From JAEUHQ01 sp964538915 (GTDB lineage: Bacteria > Planctomycetota > UBA1135 > UBA2386), in assembly GCA_964538915.1 (NCBI GenBank), contig CAZIFB010000009.1:52239-116238 (forward strand): a stretch of 64,000 bases of DNA. The letters are read 5' to 3'. The notes below the pieces were generated by a model that was not told the DNA's origin, did not search any database, and saw nothing but the letters and a program-made list of their open reading frames with translations. Made by a program: the position numbers and the translations under genes. Shown here one piece after another: positions 24,893 to 32,612 of this stretch; position 1 is the first letter of the stretch, and each line of letters starts with the position of its first letter.

Positions 24893-25534
24893 TCAGTCCG
24901 CCGCGGTCCTGCCGAAGCCGCGCATGCGCAGTTTCACGAGCAGCTTCGCCTGGGCGTCGTGGAACGCCTGCCGCGCGGTCTCGGCCGAGGAGTAGCCGAG
25001 CGCCTCGCCGATCGCCGCGAACGGCGTGTCTTCCACCAGGCGCAGTTCCAGCAGTCGGCGCTGGCGCTCCGGCAGTTCTCCCAGCGCGTCGCGAACGAGC
25101 CCGGCGCGTTCGCCGAGCGAGGCCGCGAGCGTCGGCGTGGCCTCGCGCCGGTCGGCTGCGACGCCCGCGATCCCTGCCGTCGGCTCCGCGACCTGACGGC
25201 GACCGTCGCGGCGCGCCGCTTCGTGGAATCGCACGGCGTCGAGGAGCCGGTGCCGGACGAGGGTTCCGAGGTAGGCGCAGAACGGTCCGGGGCCTTCGAA
25301 CTGCGTGTCGGCCAGGTCCTGGACGACCGCGGTGAGCACTTCGTGGACGACGTCCTGGGTGCTGAACAGCGGCAGCATCCAGCGGTGACGCTGGCGGAAG
25401 TCCTGTTGCAGCGAGGCGTGGACGAGCGAGCGAACGCCCGGGAGGCACGCCTCGACGATCCGTTCGCGGGCGTCGCGATCGCCGGACACCGCGGCGACGA
25501 TCGCCGGCCGCAGTCGTTCCCAGTCGATGTTCAC
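24893..25534 (-). CDS. ECF-type RNA polymerase sigma factor
   Basis: A 213-residue sigma-70 family factor. The region 2 part includes FSTQDVVHEVLTAVVQDL and FCAYLGTLVRHRLLDAVRFH; the region 4 part is LPERQRRLLELRLVEDTPFAAIGEALGYSS, a clear helix-turn-helix for the -35 box. It begins with GTG, overlapping the stop of the upstream secreted-protein gene (GTGA), so translation is coupled. The kinase-TPR gene lies two genes upstream in the same direction, making this a kinase-sigma cluster of the kind common in planctomycetes. A downstream hydrolase gene may be a target. Confidence 0.82.
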   Translation of the reverse strand: MNIDWERLRPAIVAAVSGDRDARERIVEACLPGVRSLVHASLQQDFRQRHRWMLPLFSTQDVVHEVLTAVVQDLADTQFEGPGPFCAYLGTLVRHRLLDAVRFHEAARRDGRRQVAEPTAGIAGVAADRREATPTLAASLGERAGLVRDALGELPERQRRLLELRLVEDTPFAAIGEALGYSSAETARQAFHDAQAKLLVKLRMRGFGRTAAD

Positions 25535-27015
25535 AGGAACAGCTGCACCGGCCAGGCTTCGGCGATCTCGCTCAGCGACCCGTCGGCCGCGAACCAGCGA
25601 GCCGTCACGTCGAATCCCGTGAGCGAGATGCCGATCGGCACCGCCAGCGAGAACGTCTGCGGGTCGCCGACGAGCGGCGACGCCGTGTTGCGCAGGAAGA
25701 TCGGGCTGAAGAGGTTGAGGTCGAGCGCGGGTCCGAACGTGAGGAACATCGCGGCGAAGCCGGGCCCGACGCCAGTCGACGGCGGCCACCCGATCATCCA
25801 CGAGTCGTACCAGGTCGCTCCCGCTTCGCGGCGGCGGAACGCCGAGGCGTGGATCGCCGGCGGGCCGAGCAGGCCCTGTCGCGGCGTGCCGCACGACCAG
25901 CCGAAGTCGTCGCCCGCGGGCGGCGGAGAACCGATCGAGCCGATCGTCGGATCGAGCGTGCACACCGCGTCGACGTCGTCGTTCTGCGCCTTGCCGATCG
26001 ACTGGCTGACCTTCGTCGTGCCGTCGGGCAGCGTCGCTTCCTTCGGAACGGGGATGCCGTCGGTGGAGAGGTCGTGCACGAGGAACTGATCGCGGGTCGT
26101 GCCGACCATCGAATACAGCATCTTCTGCCGCACGATGTCGACCGCGAGTGCGTCGATGTCCTCGTCGCGCGCGAGGCCCATCGCCCAGTACGGACGGAAG
26201 ACGTGCGGCGGCGTCCAGGACCCCAGCGGCGTGCTGCGGAGCACGCGGTAGATCGTCGCTCCGCTGGAGAGCGTGGTCGACGGGCCGTAGAGCTGCCAGG
26301 AGACCGGGACGAGATCGCGAGTCGCGTGCGACACGGTGAAGTAGATCGCCTGCGGATCGGCGATCAGTGCGCCGAAGTTCGGTTCGACCGTCCCGAGCGC
26401 CGCCTGGTCGAGACCCAGCACCAGCGGCACGTCGAGCCCGTCCACTTCGTTGGTGCCGATCGGCAGTCCGAGTTCGGCGCGAGAGTGCGAACGTTCGACG
26501 ACGCCCACGAGCTGCGGCGGCACGCTGCTGCCCGGGAAGATCCACGAGAACAGCGTCGTGCCGATGTCGCCGAGCGCCGCCTGTTGCGCGATGCGCGAAG
26601 GGCCTTGCGAGCCAGAGCCGGCGACGCCGGTTGCCCCCACACGCATCGAGAACGACATGACGGCCCACGAACTCGCTTCGACCGCCATCACGCCGTTGCC
26701 GTCGAACAACACGTCGTCGCGGCCGGTGCTGATGTCGTCGACGTCGAGCCCCGGCGGCGCACCGTTGGCGGCGAGTATGGCCGCGAGATCCGGCGCGTTC
26801 GGGGCGGCCGGGAACGCGATCGTCGGCGCGAGCGAGAAACCGTTCCGGTGGACGCGGGTCGCCGCGTCCGTGCCCGGCGAAACGCCGCCGTCGACGAGGA
26901 TCGCCGCCGGTGCGCCTGCGAGGACTCCGCGGCTCCCGATCTGCGCGGCGACGGTGCCGGTCAGCATGGGCAGCAAGAGCACCACGGAGGTGCGACGGAC
27001 GGGAAGGCATCGCAT
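25531..27015 (-). CDS. Secreted protein of unknown function between kinase and sigma factor
   Basis: A 494-residue exported protein with signal peptide MRCLPVRRTSVVLLLPMLTGTVAAQ. I do not recognise a family. It contains long strand-rich stretches, for example DVLFDGNGVMAVEASSWAVMSFSMRVG and a C-terminal LFSPIFLRNTASPLVGDPQTFSLAVPIG, the latter like the C-terminal strands of other planctomycete secreted proteins. Few cysteines and no catalytic motif are evident. It lies between a TPR-bearing kinase and an ECF sigma factor, in the same orientation and overlapping the sigma start, so it could be the signal-binding or secreted product of that cluster. Confidence 0.7.
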   Translation of the reverse strand: MRCLPVRRTSVVLLLPMLTGTVAAQIGSRGVLAGAPAAILVDGGVSPGTDAATRVHRNGFSLAPTIAFPAAPNAPDLAAILAANGAPPGLDVDDISTGRDDVLFDGNGVMAVEASSWAVMSFSMRVGATGVAGSGSQGPSRIAQQAALGDIGTTLFSWIFPGSSVPPQLVGVVERSHSRAELGLPIGTNEVDGLDVPLVLGLDQAALGTVEPNFGALIADPQAIYFTVSHATRDLVPVSWQLYGPSTTLSSGATIYRVLRSTPLGSWTPPHVFRPYWAMGLARDEDIDALAVDIVRQKMLYSMVGTTRDQFLVHDLSTDGIPVPKEATLPDGTTKVSQSIGKAQNDDVDAVCTLDPTIGSIGSPPPAGDDFGWSCGTPRQGLLGPPAIHASAFRRREAGATWYDSWMIGWPPSTGVGPGFAAMFLTFGPALDLNLFSPIFLRNTASPLVGDPQTFSLAVPIGISLTGFDVTARWFAADGSLSEIAEAWPVQLFL

Positions 27016-27071
27016 GGCAACGGAGCAGCGTAGCGGGCCCGTCGGATCCAAGGTGGAAAGGGCTGGCCGTA

Positions 27072-29615
27072 TCAGCGAAACGGGCGCAGCCCCGCGTCGA
27101 TCTCCCGCTGCAACCGCGCCTTCAGCTCCTCGTCCCCGAGTGCCCGCTGGATGGCGACCCGGCGGAGCACCGCGCTGACCCATGCCGTTGCCCGCTCGTC
27201 GAGTCCGGTGGGCGGCAACAGGTAGGCGAGGTTCGCCAGCTGGTACGCGTCGTCGGGTTCTTCCAGCAGCGTGGCCGCGAAGGGTCCGATCGCCGCCAGC
27301 TTGTCCGACGACGTGAGCGCGAATGCGATTGCACGCCGTTGTCGACCGAGCACCGAGTTGCGGGCGCGCAAGGCCTCGTCGTACGCCGCGACCGCGCGGA
27401 CCGCGGCTTCGCGCGAACGCTCGGGGTTCGTCTCCACCAGCGCCATCGCTTCGTCGAGCGCGATGCTGCCGACGAGGTCGGGCTGCATCCACTCTTCGCC
27501 GCGATGACCCGTCTTCGCGAGACCGTTCGCGATCTCGAGTGCTTTGGCGAGGTCGCCGCGCCGCTGCGCCAGTCGGGCGAGGCCCTGCTGCGTGTTCCAC
27601 GCGAACGGCCGCAGGCGAAGGGCCTCCCGAAAGTGCCGCTCGGCGTCGTCGAGGCGGCCGAGATTCAGGAACGAGACGCCGAGGTTCTGGTGCGGCCCGT
27701 GGCGCTCGGGTCGGAGTTCGAGCGATCGCTCCAGTTCGGGAACGGCCTGCGCGTAGCGTTTCTGCAGGATCAGCGCGAGGCCGCGCAGCGCGCACGTGCG
27801 GGCCGTGGGCCGGCCGTAGATCGTCTCCAACGCGATCGTCTCGTCGTGCAGACGCTGCTGGACTTCCGGGCGACCGCCCGCGAGTTCTGCCCACGCGAGC
27901 AACCGCAGATCGCGGGCCGGCAAGTACGAGTCCGCCGCGCGGCTCAGCAGCTGTTCGGCACGCGTCGCGAAGCCCTTCACGTGCCGCGCTCGCAGTTCGT
28001 GGAAGCCGGCGACGTAGCAATCCTCCGGCGTCACCGGCGCCGGCAGACCGCTCGTGTCCACCGCCATCGCGCCCGTGCGATCGGGGAGGAGACGGAGATA
28101 CCGGTCGGCAAGTGCGCGCAGGTATTCGCTCCGGCCGTCCGCTGCGATCGTGTGCAGATCGTCCGCCGCGCCGTCGCGGTCGCCGAGGTCGAGACGAAGG
28201 CACGCGCGCCAGAGTCGTACGGGCAGGTCGGACTCGTCCAGTGCGAGGATGTCGTCGAGGAGCCGGATCGCGTTGCGGTGCTCCTCGTGCAACGCCGCGA
28301 GCACGCGCTCGTCCGGCCATCCCTCGATCGCGAGCACGGAAGGCAGCGTCGCGTAGAGCCGCTGCTTCTCTGCGGCGGTCTGTTCGCTCCGCTGTCGCAG
28401 CAGGACGGGGCCGGCGATGGCGACGGTCGCGATGGCGAGAACGAGTGCGGCGACGGCGACGAGGCGTGCAGGCGTCCGGCGCCATTGGCGCCATCGGCGC
28501 TCGAAGGCTCCGATCGGCCGGGCCTGCACGGGCTGGTGGGCGAGGAAGCGATCGAGGTCCGCCGCCAGCTCGCTGGCCGTCGGATAACGCGAGGACGGAT
28601 CGCGTTCGAGGCAGCGCTCGACGATCGCCCGCAGGTCGCGCGGCAACGTGGGGGCCGTCGTCGCGAGCGGCGTGGGTTCCTGGGTCGGCAGCGCCGCGAT
28701 GACCGTCGCAGCGTCGCCCTCGTACGGCGGGCGTCCGGCGAGCAGGTGGTACATCGTCGCGCCGAGGCCATAGACGTCGAGCGTGGGTGACGCGGTGCCC
28801 GAACTCCCCGCTCGCACCTGCTCCGGCGGCATGTACCACGGTGTTCCGAGCGTCGTCTGGGTCGCGGTCAGGCGTTCGTCGTTCGCGCGCGACGCGATGC
28901 CGAAGTCGAGCAGCACCGGTCGATCGTCGCTCGTCACGAAGATGTTCGAGGGCTTCACGTCGCGATGCACCAGATCGCGGTCGTGAGCGGCGGCGAGGCC
29001 GCGTGCGACGTCGCGAGCCCAACGTGCGACCACGCGGGTCCAGGGCATCTCGTTCGTTCGGATGCCGAGCGTCGTCAGCGCCGTGTCCGGGTCCGAACCC
29101 GCCGCAGCCTCGAGGATCGTCGCGAGCGTCGCTCCCGCGAGCAGTTCGAGGACGACGAAGTGGATGCCCTCGGTGGTGCGGCCGCGGTCGAACACCGCGA
29201 CGACGTTGCGGTGCTGGAGCGCAGCCAGTGCTTCGCCTTCGCGGCGGAAGCGCTGCTCGGCCTGCTCGTCACGGAACAGCCGCGCATCGAGGATCTTCAC
29301 CGCCACGTCGCGCTGCAGTTCCTGGTCGCTCGCGCGGTACACGACGCCCATCGCGCCGCGGCCGAGGCAGGCGAGCAGCCGGTAGCGGCCGGCGAGCAGC
29401 AGCCCCGCCAGCGGATCCTCGCGAAGCGCTTCACCCTGAAGGAGCGGCAGCTCGGCGGCCAGACCCAGGACCTCCGCGAGTGGACGCGCGAGGTGCGGGT
29501 GGTCGCGGCACAACGCCGCCGGATCCACGGCCTCGCCGGCGTCCATCTTCGCGAGCGCCTGCCGCACGTAGGCGACGAGGCGTTCCTGGTTCTCCGGATC
29601 GCGGGCGATGGTCAC
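27072..29615 (-). CDS. Membrane Ser/Thr protein kinase with TPR repeats
   Basis: An 847-residue kinase. Kinase domain: GRGAMGVVYRA (about 85-95), VAVKIL (Lys about 107), LVHRDVKPSNIF (217-226) and LLDFGIASR (DFG 237-239), with activation-loop end GTPWYMPPEQ. A membrane helix lies at about 384-405 (VAVAALVLAIATVAIAGPVL). The rest, outside the cytoplasm, is a series of tetratricopeptide repeats (for example YAQAVPELERSLELRPERHGPHQN and DDAERHFREALRLRPFAW), usually a protein-binding surface. It uses a GTG start. It heads a minus-strand run with a secreted protein and an ECF sigma factor, and is a likely activator of that sigma factor by phosphorylation (inference). Confidence 0.88.
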   Translation of the reverse strand: MTIARDPENQERLVAYVRQALAKMDAGEAVDPAALCRDHPHLARPLAEVLGLAAELPLLQGEALREDPLAGLLLAGRYRLLACLGRGAMGVVYRASDQELQRDVAVKILDARLFRDEQAEQRFRREGEALAALQHRNVVAVFDRGRTTEGIHFVVLELLAGATLATILEAAAGSDPDTALTTLGIRTNEMPWTRVVARWARDVARGLAAAHDRDLVHRDVKPSNIFVTSDDRPVLLDFGIASRANDERLTATQTTLGTPWYMPPEQVRAGSSGTASPTLDVYGLGATMYHLLAGRPPYEGDAATVIAALPTQEPTPLATTAPTLPRDLRAIVERCLERDPSSRYPTASELAADLDRFLAHQPVQARPIGAFERRWRQWRRTPARLVAVAALVLAIATVAIAGPVLLRQRSEQTAAEKQRLYATLPSVLAIEGWPDERVLAALHEEHRNAIRLLDDILALDESDLPVRLWRACLRLDLGDRDGAADDLHTIAADGRSEYLRALADRYLRLLPDRTGAMAVDTSGLPAPVTPEDCYVAGFHELRARHVKGFATRAEQLLSRAADSYLPARDLRLLAWAELAGGRPEVQQRLHDETIALETIYGRPTARTCALRGLALILQKRYAQAVPELERSLELRPERHGPHQNLGVSFLNLGRLDDAERHFREALRLRPFAWNTQQGLARLAQRRGDLAKALEIANGLAKTGHRGEEWMQPDLVGSIALDEAMALVETNPERSREAAVRAVAAYDEALRARNSVLGRQRRAIAFALTSSDKLAAIGPFAATLLEEPDDAYQLANLAYLLPPTGLDERATAWVSAVLRRVAIQRALGDEELKARLQREIDAGLRPFR

Positions 29616-29645
29616 GGTGGGCGGATGGTAGCCCGCCCCGCGCCG

Positions 29646-32364
29646 TCACTGCGTGAGCTGCTTGCTGAACTCGACGACCTTGGGCCCGATCTCCTTCGGA
29701 TCGAGGCCGAACGCGGTCTTGAAGTCGAGCTTGTCGATGGCGCCAGTGTAGAACGCGACGACGTAGTCGAGCAGCGCGCGGCGGTAGCGGCCGTTCTCGG
29801 TCTCGTACAGGTACCGCGCGAGCATGGCGGACTGTGCATAGAAGAGGGAGAGGCGACGTGCGCGATAGCCGGCTCCGAGGTGCATCGTGCTGGCGATGGT
29901 CGACTCGGTGGTCGCCTGCGTCATGCGGCCGAACTCGAGGCGCGACATCTTGCAGAGTCGTTCCCACGCGATCAGCTGACGCGGAGCGGCCGACGCGACG
30001 AGGTCGGCGTCCTCGAGGTCGCCCTTGCCGAGCGTGGCTCGGCGGTTCACCAGGTCGAAGTCGAACTGTCCGATCAGGCTCGCGAAGCCCTCGACGATCC
30101 AGAACGCCCTGGGGCCGAGCATCACCGCCGCGGTGTCGGGGGCGGAACGCGGGGCACCGGTCCATCAGCCAGTGATGCGTCAGTTCGTGGGCGAGGGTCG
30201 GCAGCACGGACGCGAACCCGGCGTCGTCGGCCGGGACGTACAGGCGCGACTTGGGCACGACTTCGTTGAGCGCGCTGCCGTAGTAACCCGCCGCCCACTC
30301 GGCGATGTCCATGCCGAGCTTCATCGATTCGGCGACGTACTCGTCGCGATCGGGGTACAGGAACACGAGCATCGGGCGCGGATCCTCGCGAACGCGCGGC
30401 ACGTCGGCGAACATCGCTTCGAGCGTGTCGCACACGGTCTCTCCGGTCGCGATGGCCTTGGCGATGCTGCCGGGGCGCGAGATGGGCGTGAACAACAGCG
30501 TGCGTCCGCCGAGCAACGCCTGGAGATCGGGGCGCCAGCGGTGCCGCCACTCGAGCAGCTGCTGCTTGTTCTGCGCGGTGATCGGATCGAGATCGCCGGC
30601 GCCGAAGTCGTCGGCCTTCGCCTCGAAGAAGACCACCTTCGTCCGCGACGTCGCATCGAGGAAGTCGAGCCAGTCGGCCGGGAGGAACGGCTCCGCCACC
30701 GGCATGTCCTTGGGGATCAGCGCGCGCACCGAAGCACCCGCGGCGCTGTGCGACGGCGCGCGCGCGAGCAGCCATCGGAGTCCCTGACGAACGGCTTCCG
30801 GCGTCCGCGACGTCCAGCCTGCGATCGTGCCGTGCAGGTCGTCCAGTGTGCCCGACGCGACGCCGTCGGCGGTGGCACGAACGGCCTTGGCCTTTCCTTC
30901 GTTCGGCTTCTGCTTGCTGTCCCTGCTGCGTACGACCAGGTCCTTCTCCTTCCTGGTCGCCCATGCCTCGTCGGCGCCGAAGCCGCGTGCGCGCGCCAAC
31001 AGGTCGTCGGCGAGGTCCCAGTCCGCAGCTGCCGCCGCGTCGTCGACGAGCGGGCGCACTTTCGCCTCTTGCGCGGCGAGCCACGCCGTGTCGAGCTCGG
31101 CGCCGATCGGGTCCTCCGGCACGTCGGCGCGGAGGGCGAAGACCTCGTCGCTGCTCGCCAGCAGGATCCCGTTGCGTGTCGGAATCGCTCGTGCGATCGG
31201 CAGGTCGCGACCATCGACCTTCTCCATGCGCCACAACATGCGGAACTCGCCGGTGTCGATCGCCGTGGCGCCGAGATAGACCGCCCCCGCGACCATCGTC
31301 GGCGGGGCCGCCGCGATGCGACGATGGAGGTCGCACGTGTCGAGGCGGACACCGGTCTTGCCGTCCGGTTCGATCGACATCAGCGCCGTTGCCTTCTTCG
31401 CCACCACGGCTCCCAGCTGGCGGGTGGGGTCCAGGCCGTGCGCCGTCGGGATCTCGAAGAGGCCGGGCACCCCGTCGCGCAGCGGCAGGTCGACCTGGAG
31501 TGCGTTGACCACGACGTCCCCGAGCATCTTGACCTGGGCCCCCTGCCCGCCACCGAAGCGCACGATGCCGCGGTTGCCGGCGAGCTGCACGCGGGTCTCT
31601 TCGCCGGGGTTCTTCGTGAGAGGGACGGCTCCGGTCGAGGATGCGACGGTGCCGGTGTCGCGCTCGAGAGCCGTGAGTGCGAAGTCGTCGCCGACCTTCT
31701 GTAGCGCGAAGACGTGGTTGTCCAGCAGCGACAGCGGACCGGAGAACACGCCCGATTTGCTTCGCCACAGCACGCGGAAGTCGGCCACGCGCATGCACAC
31801 GACCTGCCCGGCCACGACGGTCCACATCTTGGTCCCGAGGCGAAGGGGCGCGCCGACTCCCTTGGTCGTGGGGGTGCGCGCTAGGAAGTCCACTCTCTTC
31901 GCATTGATGCGCAGCGTCTCGAGGCCGTCCGGCCCCGAACGCCAGAGGATCTCGTTGCCCCAGAGCGATGGACTCGGATCCGCCGCCGACTCCATCACAC
32001 GCGGCGCCCCGACGAGCTTTCCGTCGACGAGTCGGCGAACTTCGATCGCGCGCTTCTTCTCGTTGACACGCACCGCGAGCACCACGTGTTCGTCCCAGAC
32101 GAGCGGTTCTCCGACGATCGTGCCGCCGACCTTCTGCGACCACGCGAGGCGCGGGCGACGCAGCAACGGCGCCGCCGCCGACCACCCGTTCCGAGCCGTG
32201 TTCCCGCCTTCGACGTACCACCGGCCCGCGGCCGTGCACTCCCCGTCGCGCGGAGCGACCGCCTTCGGCCTCGGCTTCTCCTTCGCCGGGGCGGCTGGCG
32301 GCGCCTGGCCAGGGAGATGAAGGGCCAAGGCGAGAACGAGCAGTCCTGCGTGTCCCGTGCGCAT
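29646..32364 (-). CDS. Secreted PQQ-like propeller + gluzincin peptidase, frameshifted
   Basis: About 905 residues if read through one frameshift. It starts at ATG 32364 with signal peptide MRTGHAGLLVLALALHLPGQ. The N-terminal half begins YVEGGNTARNGWSAAAPLLR and continues as PQQ-like beta-propeller repeats. The C-terminal part carries a complete gluzincin site, PTLAHELTHHWL (HExxH), but 15 codons later the frame is lost at a C5 run (30138-30142). In the +1 frame it resumes as AAVMLGPRAFWIVEGFASLIGQ, supplying the expected downstream Glu, and ends at 29646. Removing one C restores the family pattern, so this is a sequencing error or a recent mutation. Without correction the frame runs into the kinase gene and stops at 29431. 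Confidence 0.75.
30138..30142 (-). other. Probable single-base insertion (frameshift) in a C5 run
   Basis: Five C on the minus strand (G on plus). Four would join the HELTH-bearing frame to the frame encoding FWIVEGFASL. See the surrounding gene. Confidence 0.7.
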
Positions 32365-32371
32365 GCGCCGG

Positions 32372-32377
32372 ATGCTA
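32372..32377 (-). promoter_or_regulatory. Candidate -10 box of a leaderless promoter
   Basis: TAGCAT on the minus strand, 7 nt before ATG 32364, with no Shine-Dalgarno. Confidence 0.4.
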
Positions 32378-32509
32378 GTGCGCACTCGCGCCGAATCCGC
32401 CGTCGCGTCCGCACGCGGGCACCGCGTGCGGCCGTAGGTCTTCGTGCGCAGGCGGAGCGCGGCCGCGTGTCAGCCTGACAGGCGGGTCGCGGCGGACCTG
32501 ACAGCTGCG

Positions 32510-32548
32510 CGGACCCCGGCGCCGGGGCACCCCCGTGCCGCCGGGGTC
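32510..32548 (+). promoter_or_regulatory. Large inverted repeat in the clpB upstream region
   Basis: GGACCCCGGCG (32510-32520) pairs perfectly with CGCCGGGGTCC (32538-32548). Inside, GCAC-CCCC-GTGC adds a second stem. It lies 64 nt before the clpB ATG. It does not match the CIRCE or HAIR heat-shock operators. Confidence 0.5.
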
Positions 32549-32583
32549 CGGCGATCGGTACACCTTGTGCTTTCGGCGCGGCC

Positions 32584-32600
32584 CCGGACGCGGCGTCCGG
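32584..32600 (+). promoter_or_regulatory. Hairpin directly before the clpB Shine-Dalgarno
   Basis: CCGGACG-CGG-CGTCCGG, immediately followed by AGGAGG (32601-32606) and the ATG at 32613. The ribosome site itself is left free. Confidence 0.5.
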
Positions 32601-32612
32601 AGGAGGAACCGC

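Noticed and set aside
27050..27058. Third copy of CTTTCCACC (minus strand) upstream of the secreted-protein gene at 27015
   Set aside because: No stem can form around it and it is over 30 nt from the start codon; a 9-nt match is expected by chance in a window of this size.
32365..32612. CIRCE or HAIR operator before clpB
   Set aside because: The inverted repeats seen are GC-rich and match neither TTAGCACTC-N9-GAGTGCTAA nor CTTGAGT-N7-ACTCAAG.
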